The translations under genes were made by a program, and so were the position numbers. 64,000 nucleotides of DNA from Rhizophagus clarus (taxonomy: Eukaryota; Glomeromycota; Glomeromycetes; Glomerales; Glomeraceae): assembly GCA_015698045.1 (NCBI GenBank), contig BLAL01000306.1, positions 62,001 to 126,000 of the forward strand. The letters are read 5' to 3'. The notes under the pieces were generated by a model. That model did no database searches. It was not told the DNA's origin and was given only the letters and a program-made list of their open reading frames with translations. Shown piece by piece: positions 11,699 through 22,374 of this stretch (the first letter of the stretch is position 1; each line of letters opens with the position of its first letter).

Positions 11699-12133
11699 AT
11701 GAACACGGCATTTTTTAATAATCCTCCTCATGCCTCTCAAGTTTTTTCGACTTCTCCACAATCACCACCATCTTCAGGGCACGTTTACACTACTGAAATT
11801 TATCCCCCATCATTTCTTCCTTCTTCATCCGACTCAAGTCCAATGGAAAGTCCAATGTTATTACCAAGAAGAGTTTCTTCATTAAATAATGTTAACGATC
11901 ATTTCACGTTAGACGGAAGTGGAAATAATAATAACTTGGTCCAACAACAAAGAGAAATTGTTTTCTCCGTTCCTGTTGTAAATAATAATAATCAACGTGC
12001 TGTTAAAAGGAAGGGAAGTAAGGCTTCTCTTAGATCCAACAGAAATTCGATTTTTTTGGATCCTATCGTTGAAGAAACAAATGATTTTAGTCTTATGAAT
12101 ATGAATACTGGTAACAATATTGATAAACACTAA
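11699..12133 (+). CDS. Small Ser/Pro/Asn-rich protein, single exon
   Basis: 144 residues, no intron. The ATG at 11699 is the first after a promoter-like pyrimidine-rich leader. The N-terminal half is Ser/Pro-rich (TSPQSPPSSGH, SSSDSSPMESP); the middle has Asn runs; a basic patch KRKGSKASLRSNRNS (about residues 102-116) could be a nuclear signal or a kinase target, since K/R-x-x-S sites are present. No folded domain, signal peptide or membrane segment is visible. Composition clearly departs from the surrounding AT-rich DNA, supporting a real gene. Probably an intrinsically disordered regulatory protein; function unknown. Confidence 0.65.
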   Translation: MNTAFFNNPPHASQVFSTSPQSPPSSGHVYTTEIYPPSFLPSSSDSSPMESPMLLPRRVSSLNNVNDHFTLDGSGNNNNLVQQQREIVFSVPVVNNNNQRAVKRKGSKASLRSNRNSIFLDPIVEETNDFSLMNMNTGNNIDKH

Positions 12134-14008
12134 AAAATTATCTGCCATTTTTTTTGTACATCCGCATTTTTCAGTATCCATTTTTTTTTGTAAATTCTGA
12201 ATTTTTATTTGAATTGTAAATAATTTTTTTGTTGCATTTTAACATATTTTTTATTTTTTTTAACCATTTTCATATGTTTATATCATTCTTATTTCAATGT
12301 TTATATTTTATTTTATTCATTTAACATATTTTTTTTTTATCTGCAGTTTCTTAGTATTTTATGAGTATTAGTTTTAATTAATTATTTTTGTACTCAAATT
12401 ATATTTTTTAATTATTAATCATTAATATTTTTTTAAATAAAAATCATATTTTATTTTACGGTGAAATTTCATTCTGGTTATAATGCTGACTGAAGTATTT
12501 TCCAGGTCGTTGTAAATGACATACAAAGATGCAACACAGTAAAAAAAATTGACTAATCATGCATCTAAATATTAAAATGAATTTCGAAATTGCTGTATTA
12601 ATGTGATTCGTAAAACCGTTGGATTATTTTCATTGTATTTTTGTGAAGTCTGCACAAAAATCTCCCTCCTTTTTTCTCATTTTCCCGTATAGAATCTAAA
12701 CGATGCATCTCTTCATATGCACAGCCACTCAGCATTTATTTGTAGTGCAATAGCTTTATACTCATCTATATACAATTTTTAAATCATGTGGATAAATTTA
12801 TTCTTAGAAAAATATTTTCTTAAACGCAGATTGATTTATAACGATTAGGATTTATAACATCTTTGATACAAAAATCATCTTTACAGTGAGTTAGCGATTT
12901 AACGATTTATAGCTGATTTTATTAAGATTTATATTTAATATTGTTATGTTATATTTTTATAAGTCAAATAAAGTTCGTTATATGACGCTAAGTAAACTTA
13001 ATTTTATTTCATTTTATAATGATAAAATCTCGTTATTGTAAACAAAAATAGGTCAGAGCCGTTGACTGTAGACATGACTTTCAATTAAAAAATCATCTTA
13101 TCTACTATTTTTGACTCAAAAAATTATGAGAAGATACGATTTTATCAAGATTATTTTTTGAAAAGTGTAACGTACGCACATCGCTCAAAGCACCAACATT
13201 CGTAAAATATGCATTTTAAAAATCAAGAAAACAAATTACTGTAAATACATGTGAAAGATAAGTAAAATAATGAAGTAAAAAATGATGGAGCCAAAAATTT
13301 AATAATACGTTAAATATTTTTAATCCTTTGTATATACAATAAAACATATAATGATAATGTTATAAATAATAATATAAATAAAATAAGAAATAATATACAC
13401 AGTTCTCGAAAAAAGTAATCGAAATTTAATTGGAATTTGTTGGTTCGTTAAAATCAGCAAATCTGATTAACTCGTTAATTTAAAATTAAATTTAAAATAT
13501 GATAATTATAAAGGTTTATAATGAAATCTATTTAATGTTAGATAAATAATATCTAAAATATGCGTAAAATTACATGTTTATTAGATCAATACACATTTGG
13601 AAAAAATATTAGTTCAGATTAGCTTAAGCATTAATTTTTTTTAATAATTTTTGAGTTAACTTTAATTACAATTTACTAAAAAATTAACTGATTGGATAAC
13701 AAAAAAAATTATTTTATAAATCAATTAAATCAATTAGAGATATTTCTTTTATGTTTATAATATTTTATTATAAGTGTACTTACTGATTGTTAATGTTTGT
13801 GAGCAATACATAACTTTTGCATTACTTAAATTTTTAATGATTTTTTTTTTTTAAATTAAAAAATCAATTGAAATATATAGAAATAAGATAAAAAACTGAA
13901 ATTTTACATACATAATTTTTGCATATTTGATAACAAATTGAAGCCATTCTAACCACTGGTTTTTTATTCATTACATTTTTTGCTACAGTATAGTCAGTAA
14001 TATTTGTT
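12134..14008. other. AT-rich intergenic region
   Basis: The 3' end of the small gene has T-rich sequence to about 12460 that is probably its UTR. The rest shows nothing recognisable. Confidence 0.4.
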
Positions 14009-15346
14009 GTGTCACATGACGGTGGCTGTGTCGCTGCGGTCGCACAATCACGTGACTGATATATTTTAAGTCGCGTTACGATTGTTTCACTGATTGTTTC
14101 TCAACTCTTTCTTCTAATTCTATAATGCCTCGAAAAACTAAAAAAAATAAAGCTAAAAAATCTAAGTAAGCCGGTTCTAGTTAAAAATATTAACGCTTTT
14201 TCTTATATATTAACTATACTTTTGTTATTAGGTTGATTAGTTCACCTCAGGAGATTTGCGACGCGTATAAGGAGGATTTTAATGTTTGTCTTGCTGAGAT
14301 AAATCCCGAACCACTACCAGGTATAATATCGGTCTTCTCTATCTTAATAAATATAGCCGAATATTTTTGGTGAACTCAGCACTCTATATTCTTAGGAAAA
14401 GTGCTTTTAGAACCAGTGACCACTCTCTCAAGTAAATCCGCTTCAGCATGGAAAGACAAAGATGTTTTACCTCTAGCTGAACTTCTCGCAGGAAGGATCG
14501 CAATCGATGGCAGCGGGTAAAACCGCCAAGGCGCAAATTTATTCGTAAAAATTGGTCCAGATTTATCGGAATATATTCTTTCACATCCAAAAATCCGCTC
14601 CATCATCGATCCCGTGTACGTCGTGATCGATCTTTCTACTAATGTTCAGGGTAATGTTGCTTTGTATCCTCCGGCTGGTTCTCCACATATTGCTGCAGTT
14701 CCTTATCCGGGGTCCAATCATGTTTTTGCATTTAACGGTCCTGGAGCAACAGATGATGCACAACATCTGATCGGATGGCTTCAAGGCACCTATCCCGGAC
14801 TTCGATCATTTGTGTTTCAAACGACACACCCGACTGTTTTATATTGATTGATAAGCCATGTCATTTATAATTCATAAATCACAGGGATTAATTGTTTTAT
14901 AATTATTTTGTATATCTATATATTTACTAAATTTGTATTGATAATGTAATAATTCATATATTCATCATAAAAAAAAAAAAAATAAAATATGCTCTTTGTG
15001 CTAAAATCATAGTAATGACGAAGGACTTCTTGTGTTGTTTTTTTAAGAAGGTTTTCAGCTTATTATATAGATAGAGAAGAATATTTGAGTTATTATTAGT
15101 TTCAAAAGGGGGTTCAGCCTGCAAAATTTCTTAATTCCCAGCGATTTTAATCGATTCTAGACGATTTTAATGTTATGATTCAAATTTATAAGATATTGCT
15201 GGACTGCTGGTGATATGTCGAGGTTTGCGGTATTTATTCGATGAGCAGATATACAGCATTTACAGATGTACATGATTAAAAAAAATTATTTTTCAAATGT
15301 ATTATCTCATAATATTATCATCATCCGCACTATTCGATGATTGTTG
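14009..15346 (+). repeat. Duplicated unit, copy B (direct repeat of 5720-7515)
   Basis: Same orientation and order as copy A, lacking the 395-bp MITE and with several small indels in the 3' flank (for example a shorter AT tract after the stop). Sharp loss of similarity at GTGTCACATG (14009) and just after ATGATTGTTG (about 15346). Confidence 0.8.
14125..14847 (+). pseudogene. Unknown three-exon gene, copy B (one nonsense codon)
   Basis: Exons 14125-14165, 14232-14320 and 14396-14847 give 582 coding bases, divisible by three, for a 193-residue frame ending HPTVLY. Introns are GTAAG...TTATTAG and GTATAA...TTCTTAG, both with good consensus. The only defect is TAA at 14518-14520 where copy A has GAA, a G-to-T change about 84 codons in. 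The two copies therefore complement each other: A has the open centre, B the intact ends. The start is fixed by ATG followed by a Lys-rich segment shared by both. No family recognised. If the stop is real, a truncated protein of about 84 residues might be made. Confidence 0.65.
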
Positions 15347-15602
15347 CATTCCCTGCTACTAATACTGACTTCAATGTTGGATCAATGTTGGATTTCTCAA
15401 ACATAACATACCGGTTATTAAAATCTAATCGTCTGAACGATAATAAAATTTATTAAATGGCAGCAATTTTATATTTTCCAAAAATTAGTAATTGTTTAAG
15501 TTGTAGATCTGTCAAAATTATTCTTTTAATAAAAAAAACCTTAAGATTTTTATATGCCATTCATCAAATATAGAGAACATATTGATATCAGAAATAAATA
15601 AT

Positions 15603-17155
15603 TTAAGATGTGACTTTCTTTACAGGTAAAACTAATCGTTCATTTCTTTTCCAAAATTCAACTAAAGCATTGGCAGTTCTATCAGGAGCATCTTCTTGTA
15701 CCATATGGCCTACATCAGGTAATACGAGAAGTTGGTATTTACCTTGCATCTGTGCAATAGTCAGAGGTTTGTCTAATCTGTCAGTACCCGCCAGTATAAG
15801 AAATTTTGCTGCTTTTGCTGATAAGAATTTTTCTGATAATCCAAGAAACCATCCTATAATATATCTTCACTTAAATATCTTTCTTAAATAACAAAATATT
15901 TTTGTTTTGATTTTATTTACCTTCCCAATATGGTTGAGATGCAGCTAAATCAGTTCTCCAAACATATTTGGTAGTATCATTTTGTTTCGACTCTTTTTCT
16001 ACTAGTATAGTTGGTACAGTTAATCTGGATGATTCTATATTTCGAATAGTAGAACTTTTTACGCTCCATTGAATTGCATCTTCTATTGATCTAAATTCAG
16101 TCGGTCTAGTTCTCAAAAATCCCAACATTCCCGAAATTGCTTCTAAAGCCGATCCTAAATATAATTTATATATAAAATTAGGTTTAAACTCTACAAAAAT
16201 GAAAAATTTAAGGTTCAAACATACCCTCAACAACATCTATCACAGCAATACAAGTCATGGATGGAATTAATTTTTTTGAAGCTGCGTCTGCAACAACACA
16301 TCCTCCCATACTAAAATTTAAAAATTTTTATAATTATCTATCCCTTGAAGATAAAGAAGTTGGTTGAACATACCTATGTCCGATCAAGAATATATCTCGA
16401 CTTGTTATAACATCATCTCCATAAGCAGCTTTCAAAACATTAACTAAATCTTCACTTAATCTATCCAATGATAAATTACTATCATCCGACGTTTTAGTAT
16501 ATCCTAAAATTCATTTAAACATAACTTAATCTCAACTGATAACTATCAATAAACCAACAGAGTATATATAACATACCATGGCCTCTACAATCATATGCAA
16601 ACATTGTGCAATTACCATTCATCAGTTGCTTAATATGTGAACACGTTAAAGCAAATGATAAAGCAGAATATGCAGCACCATGATGAAAAACAAAAAGTGG
16701 ACAATTTTCCGATGTACCATGTATCTCATATGCTTTAAATATGTGAATCGATTTAAGTGAACTTGTCAAGGATCTTAAAAAAAAATAAAAATATAATTGT
16801 GATTATAAAAATTAAAAGGATATATCTTCAGAATCTGGTATTTTAATGTCTCTACAATTATCAAAACATGTATCCCAAGAAATCGGAGTACAATCTTTCT
16901 TACGGCGCGGTTTTATAAAACTAAAGCATAAATAAGAAAATAAATATATATATATATAAATAATTGTAGTTTAAAAACTCACGTAGTAGGCAAACTTTCA
17001 AGGATATTATCTTCTTCTTCTTCGCAGTCTATTTCTTCTAAAAATTCGTCTTCTTGTACAGACGCGGGTTTGTGCAAATAATTACCACCACCATTTACTC
17101 CAACACCACCACCTAAACTACCCTTCCCTTTAAATAATTCTTTTTGCAAAGACAT
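15603..17155 (-). CDS. PPME1: Protein phosphatase methylesterase 1 (PP2A demethylase)
   Basis: An alpha/beta hydrolase that removes the methyl ester from the C-terminal leucine of the PP2A catalytic subunit. Seven exons: 17155-16983, 16920-16824, 16742-16577, 16503-16374, 16310-16225, 16154-15921, 15853-15603; total 1137 bases, 378 residues, close to the family's usual size. Visible marks: W-D-T-C-F motif after a basic segment; oxyanion loop HHGAAYSALSF (family HGGGHSALSW); YDCRGHG; nucleophile elbow IGHSMGG spanning exons 4-5; IDVVEG; WSVKSSTIRNIESSRL; WFLGLS; LILAGTDRLDKPLTIAQMQGK; C-terminal VGHMVQEDAPD with the catalytic histidine. Intron 2 has AT-AC ends (listed separately). The gene diverges from 17316 with 160 bp between starts. 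In HHGAAYSALSF the usual Gly-Gly is replaced by Ala-Ala, a mild oddity. Confidence 0.92.
16743..16823 (-). other. Probable U12-type AT-AC intron in PPME1
   Basis: Exon 2 cannot end at any plausible GT that keeps the frame. Read on the minus strand, GAAGAT is followed by ATATCCTTTT, the exact U12-type 5' splice consensus. Near the 3' end stands TCCTTGAC, one base from the U12 branch consensus TCCTTAAC, and the intron ends ...ATTCAC. Removing these 81 bases joins ...PDSED to IFKAYEIHG in frame, as the PPME1 family requires (an F-x-V/A-Y step just before the HG loop). The nearer AC (TTCAC) would break the frame. Confidence 0.75.
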
Positions 17156-17315
17156 TAAAGTATTAAATCATTAAGAATTCGAGAAAAACAATGATCGTAT
17201 TTATAAGCAAATGATCTATACCGACATGGGATAAATACACGTGAACGACGTTTTTTAAAAAGATGATCAATTACGATTTTTTTTCGTTAAATTTAAATTT
17301 TCTTCTTAAAATATT

Positions 17316-18470
17316 ATGAAATTACAACTACAAGTTTCAAATTTTTGGTTTATAATTTTTTTTCTTTTGTTTTATATTGACGTTCTAATAATAGCAAAAG
17401 AAGAAGAAGAAATTAATATAGGTGTATTGTCAAAATGGGAACAAATAATGACAAATTTACCAACTTATGAATTTTCCGATGATATTCATATTGATAGCTT
17501 AACAACCCAAGAATTAGTTGACTGGACGAAAGGGATTGCAGAAAAATGTTTACAAGGGAAAGCTTCATCTGTACACAGCATTGATGAATTGACACCACCG
17601 GAGTCAGCAAAAAGTCTTGCAAGTCAAATTAGATATAAAAATAGACCTTCACATACTTCATTAGAGGAACAACAAACATTTTATACGACAACAGATAAAC
17701 AAATTGAAATTGAGAAAACTTTATTAATTTTAGATAAAATTTATGATTCAGTTGAAGTAGTTCCTTATTTTAGGACAGAAGAAGATTTTTCACCAAATGC
17801 ACCAAATTATGCACCATTTCAAACCATTCTTAGTTCAATTGCTATAAGATCAGTTCAATCGGTTGATAATTATATATTACCTTCTTTTTGTTCAACTACA
17901 AATACAAGTTATCATAAACATGCAGATAGATCAATATTCTACAATTCATTATCAGCAGGATTATCCTCAGCAGTTATTGCACACGTTTCCAAGGGATTAA
18001 AGACTGACGTATTAATTGATGTTATAAGTACATTGGCACTTCAAATACATATGGTAAAATCTATAGCTTCATTAGCCGGATTAGATATAAACGATGATGC
18101 AGTTCGGACATTGATTTATTTATGTATCATTTCAGATGGGATTAAAGGTTCAATAGTAGGAACGGCAAAAGAATTGGCCATTATAATTATGCGTAAAATG
18201 GTAATAGATAAAATTCCCAAATCTGTTTTAAAATCTATAAATAAGCGAGTTGCAATGAAATTACTTAGTAAAGAAGTTGGGGATAAAGGAATAATTAATT
18301 TGGCATTATTAATTCCTTTTGTGGGAGAATTAGTGACATTCGTTAGTGATTCTTTGGGTACGTATAGTATTGGACAAGTTGCTAAATACGTTTTTTGTCC
18401 AATAGATGATCAAAATGAAAATGAAAATACAGATTCACCACCTCCTTATCCTGGTAGAATTGGACTTTAA
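17316..18470 (+). CDS. Secreted or membrane-anchored EcsC-like protein
   Basis: 384 residues, no intron. A hydrophobic segment at residues ~9-28 (FWFIIFFLLFYIDVLIIA) after a short N-terminus suggests a signal peptide or signal anchor, followed by an acidic EEEE patch. Residues ~215-360 resemble the EcsC fold: SAVIAHVSKGLKTDVLIDVISTLALQIHMVKSIASLAGLDINDDAVR, a Gly-rich step, then a helical pair and INLALLIPFVGELVTFVSDSLGTYSIGQVAK. EcsC-type proteins are found in bacteria and some fungi and have no settled biochemical role. The C-terminus is polar and Pro-rich (SPPPYPGR). It shares a 160-bp divergent promoter region with PPME1. The EcsC call rests on pattern recognition only. Confidence 0.7.
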   Translation: MKLQLQVSNFWFIIFFLLFYIDVLIIAKEEEEINIGVLSKWEQIMTNLPTYEFSDDIHIDSLTTQELVDWTKGIAEKCLQGKASSVHSIDELTPPESAKSLASQIRYKNRPSHTSLEEQQTFYTTTDKQIEIEKTLLILDKIYDSVEVVPYFRTEEDFSPNAPNYAPFQTILSSIAIRSVQSVDNYILPSFCSTTNTSYHKHADRSIFYNSLSAGLSSAVIAHVSKGLKTDVLIDVISTLALQIHMVKSIASLAGLDINDDAVRTLIYLCIISDGIKGSIVGTAKELAIIIMRKMVIDKIPKSVLKSINKRVAMKLLSKEVGDKGIINLALLIPFVGELVTFVSDSLGTYSIGQVAKYVFCPIDDQNENENTDSPPPYPGRIGL

Positions 18471-18544
18471 TAATATTTTAATTAATTGCTCATAGAAAAA
18501 TTATTATTATTATTTATTATTATTATTTTTTTTTTTTTAATAAT

Positions 18545-19743
18545 TTATAATTTATTAGAAGGTTTAATAAAAGAACCACCATCAACAAGAATAGTAGCAC
18601 CATTAGTAAAAGCACCAGCTTTACTAGATAAATAAATTGCAGTACCAGCAATATCTTCAGGTGCACCAATCCTACCCAAAGGTACACTGGATCTAATAAT
18701 TTCGCCATAATCTTCTAATGTTTTAGCCATCATCTTTGATTCATAAGGTCCAGGAGCAATATTATTAAATGTAATTTGACGATTTGATAAATGTCCACCC
18801 ATTATTCTTGTTAGGTGGTGCAATGCTGCTTTTGAAGCTGGGTATGCATAAGTCTCCAAGAATGGTGTATGCATACCATCAACTGATCCAATATTAATTA
18901 CTCTAGCTGGATCCTTTGATGAAGCTGCTTTCTCAAGTAATGGTAAACATCTAAAAAATTAATCAATCAATAATTTTATTTACAAATTTTTGAAAATATA
19001 TGAATTTGAGTTAAAACTTACGCTTGAGTTAAACTAAAAATTCTTTTAACATTCAAATTCATAACTTTCTAAAAAATAAGTAAAAAAATCATCAAAATCA
19101 ATTATTTTTTATATAAAAAGAAAAAAAAAAAAAGAAAAAAAAATTTTTTTTCTTCGCATAATAACCTCAAACGCTTCATCAGGATAAGAAGCAAATGGAG
19201 CACCCCAATTTGCACCAGCATTATTAATTAAAACATGCAACTCTTATTGTATATAATAATAATATTATTATTATTAAATTTGAAAAAAAAAAAAAAAATT
19301 ACACAATTCTCGCAGTTTAACAGTAACTTACTTCCTTCACGTTTTTCAATCTCATCGGCTAATCTTTTGACTTCGCTTAAATGTTGTAAATCTGCTGGTA
19401 CACTAAAAGCTTTTCCGGGACCTGATAATGATTGATAATTTCAAAAGATTAACTTAAATCTTTTATAATTGATTAATGATAATCATACCTTTATCAGATA
19501 ATTCTTTGGCAACTTGATCACAAACTTTTTTATTTCTTGAAGAGATATAAACTTTTGCTCCATTAGCAACAAATCCAGTTGCTATCATAAGTCCAATCCT
19601 AATTACAGTATATATATCTATAAACATACATATTTTAAACTGAAGTAAAAAAAAATCTAATATTTTATTTCTTAGTACCCTCTTGATCCTCCTGTAATCA
19701 ATACAATTTTATCTTTAACTCCAAAAAGCGAATTCAAATCCAT
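18545..19743 (-). CDS. Short-chain dehydrogenase/reductase (RhlG/FabG-like)
   Basis: NAD(P)-dependent oxidoreductase of the classical SDR family. Six exons: 19743-19679, 19598-19489, 19421-19332, 19242-19166, 19068-19022, 18950-18545; 795 bases, 264 residues, a normal SDR length. Cofactor-binding TGGSRGIG near residue 18 is split by intron 1; then SSRNKK, ADL (cofactor-adenine region), NNAGANWG, the N of MNLNVKR, catalytic Ser in NIGSVDG, and YPASK with catalytic Tyr and Lys. The C-terminus has APGP.ESKM and the conserved ILVDGGSF. Substrate cannot be read from sequence; fungal relatives are often annotated as 3-oxoacyl-ACP reductase or rhamnolipid-type reductase. It converges with the EcsC-like gene, the stops being only 74 bp apart. 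Confidence 0.9.
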
Positions 19744-21261
19744 TTTTTTTTTTTCGTAATTTTTAAATTAGTGAAAAGAGAACAACAAAAATAATAAAAA
19801 TTTTTAGTTTATTATGTTAAGTATATCTACGTGATTTCAGGTGATTCATAGGAAATCATTAACCAGTTAATTTCTGATCACCTGAATGATCATCAAAAAA
19901 AACGTGTTGAAGAACTGGTATTATTACGTAGAATAGAACATGACCAGAATGTGGTGTCCTGCCAAGAATTTTTGTAATTCAATGAATCCTAATTCTATTA
20001 GTTCGATCATCATCATGATCAATTTAATTTGTACATATTATGGAAAGTGTTGAATTAAAAGGTATAATAGGTTCGGAAAAGGATTATTTCTAGTAACCGA
20101 GATATTATAATTTTATACAAATATGTTTTTAAATACGAATTTTTAAGTTTCATGAACTATAAACAAGGTTGATGATGATGACAAAATAATATTGATGATC
20201 TAAAACAGATAAAAAAAAGTAGTGACTTTTTGACTCGGCAAAATTAGTTCATCACTTCTTTATATAGAAACTACAATAAAAATAAATCAATGATCGAGTA
20301 ACGACACATAACGCCATTTGTTTATAAGGGAGAAAGAAAAGAACAATTTTCAGTGGCAATATGCCTATTTTTTAACGCCACAATTAGCCACACAAAACTA
20401 AAGAAGAAATGGTTTTTTTTTCAAAATTTTTCCAAAATTAATTTCTAAAAAATTAACCGTCATTAAATTTAGTATACTGTACTGTACATGCTTTTATGTT
20501 GGTAATTTTTTGATGCATACCGTAATCATCATTTGAAAATTCACCAATTATTGAATTTTATAGTTTTTTAAACTTTGTTTTCTCTGAGTAAAAAAATAAT
20601 ATCGTAAAGTTTAATTAATTAATTTTTTTTTTCTTTTACCTTTTTTTTTGAAAAAAAAAATGATCCAATTCGTCAGGTTAATTGTTATGTTTCACCAGAG
20701 TCAAACAAAATTATGAATATATTATATATTCACTGCGTCATAATTAACACATGCGATGATTTAATTGGTATCAGATTTTTGCCAAGAATATTCATTACGG
20801 TAAATATGAGAAGTACAACATGAAACTTTTTAAAATTCTTTTTTGGATAAAAAAATAAAAAATTTTATTATTTTTTATGGTTTTTTTTTCAAAAAAATAA
20901 ATAAATATATGAATTTTTTTTTTTCTTTTATATATATCGTATATATATTATTGTGAATAATGAAATACGTTGAATAATAATATATTACATGAATAAATGA
21001 TATGATAAGTAGTAATTAACAAAATAAACGATATAATCGTAAGATGAGATGAGAAAATGAACAACAGCAATTTTCAGAGAAAAGAATTGTAAAAAAGAAT
21101 GGTTTGAATTATTTAAGAATGTATTGAATAAAAGAGGTATGTAGGTTAAATAAAAAAGAATGTGAAATGAGAATACCAGACACAAATTACCACCCAAAAA
21201 GTCTATTAATTAAAATCTATCTATAATGTCTATAATTTTTTATTTACAAAATTATTTATTA

Positions 21262-21294
<33 letters not shown>

Positions 21295-21306
21295 CTGATG
21301 ATACAA
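19744..21306. other. Intergenic region between SDR and F-box genes
   Basis: AT-rich, with T-runs and poly-A tracts. The first few hundred bases should hold the SDR promoter; the last part, with ATT repeats at 21260-21295, the F-box 3' end. Nothing else seen. Confidence 0.4.
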
Positions 21307-22374
21307 TTAACTTCTTGCACCCCATTTAAATTTTCTTCTAAAATAGGATGAATGATGTTCTTCTTGTTCTTGTTGACTCATTTGACGTTCTAATAAACGC
21401 CTATTTCTTATATTGTTATTATTGTGATTATTCATAAATTCAATTGAAATATAATCATCTTCTTCTACTTCTTCAAAGTCGATGATTCTTTGTTTTTGCT
21501 TATTAATTGGAGGAGATGGAGATGGTTGAGATGATAATGGTTTTTTCTTATGTAAATTTTTCTTCCTTAAATGTATAATGGTCATGATTAATTGGTGCGC
21601 GATTGATTCGCTAGGATAAAAGAAACTTGGGCTACATTCAAAAGAAATTGGGGTTAACCAACGTTCACCGCCACGAGTTTTGTGCATTGAAGGAGGAGGA
21701 GTATCGGTTATTGAATATTTGAATCTATAAGGAATTCTTAAATGCGATGTACCATGACCTATACGATAAACATGTTGAACCTTATTTATAGTCTCTTTGT
21801 GTGATTTTATGTGAAGAGATAAAGGTTTTTGTAAAAGGTTGTCTTCGATTTTTTTATTTTTAGGTGTTAATGAATTTGGTGTTGTTGTTTGTGTTGTTGG
21901 TGTCGTTGTTGGTGTCGTCGTTGTTGCTGCTGCTACTGCTGTTGTTGTTGTTGTTGTTGTGGAAGGTAAACTGCTCGTCTTTATTCCACTATTTTCCAAT
22001 CCTACGATTGAAATTTTACTCAAAATAGGATTCTTAATCATGGGAGAACTGATAAATCTCATTGGTTGTTTTGATCTCGGTTTAAAGATGAATTTTCCTG
22101 TCTGCTCATTAAATTTACTAATCTCGAATTGTACATAAAATTTCCATTTGTATTCTTGTTCAAATGTTAACATGATTCCAACATTTGGTTCATTAAATTT
22201 ATTAAATAAAGTTTTTGAACTAATTTGTTGGAATCGTTTACATACATTACTAACTTTTAATAATGTTGGTATATCTAATTCTTTAAAGATTAATGATAAA
22301 AGTTCTACCGGAAATTCATCCAATGATGTTATAGAAAATGGTACGGAAAATTTAGATCTTTTGTGTTTTCCCAT
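21307..22374 (-). CDS. F-box protein with poly-Thr linker
   Basis: 355 residues, single exon. An N-terminal F-box at residues ~18-55 (LDEFPVELLSLIFKELDIPTLLKVSNVCKRFQQIS) would bind Skp1 and recruit substrates to an SCF ubiquitin ligase. After it comes a region (YKWKFYVQFEISKFNE) found in F-box relatives, then a Thr/Ala/Pro-rich low-complexity tract at ~139-165 encoded by a GTT/GTC-type triplet repeat on the plus strand. The C-terminal half is basic and polar, with PSPSPP and an Asn run, probably disordered. No LRR, WD or kelch repeats are visible, so the substrate is unknown. The triplet tract is likely length-variable. Confidence 0.8.
   Translation of the reverse strand: MGKHKRSKFSVPFSITSLDEFPVELLSLIFKELDIPTLLKVSNVCKRFQQISSKTLFNKFNEPNVGIMLTFEQEYKWKFYVQFEISKFNEQTGKFIFKPRSKQPMRFISSPMIKNPILSKISIVGLENSGIKTSSLPSTTTTTTTAVAAATTTTPTTTPTTQTTTPNSLTPKNKKIEDNLLQKPLSLHIKSHKETINKVQHVYRIGHGTSHLRIPYRFKYSITDTPPPSMHKTRGGERWLTPISFECSPSFFYPSESIAHQLIMTIIHLRKKNLHKKKPLSSQPSPSPPINKQKQRIIDFEEVEEDDYISIEFMNNHNNNNIRNRRLLERQMSQQEQEEHHSSYFRRKFKWGARS

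Noticed and set aside
16743..16780. Conventional AAG acceptor at about 16775 for PPME1 exon 3
   Set aside because: It needs a matching GT donor in phase 2; none exists in exon 2, and it would add an extra SLTSSLKSIH segment absent from the family.
21839..22138. Val-rich plus-strand frame
   Set aside because: Antisense shadow of the poly-Thr tract in the F-box gene.
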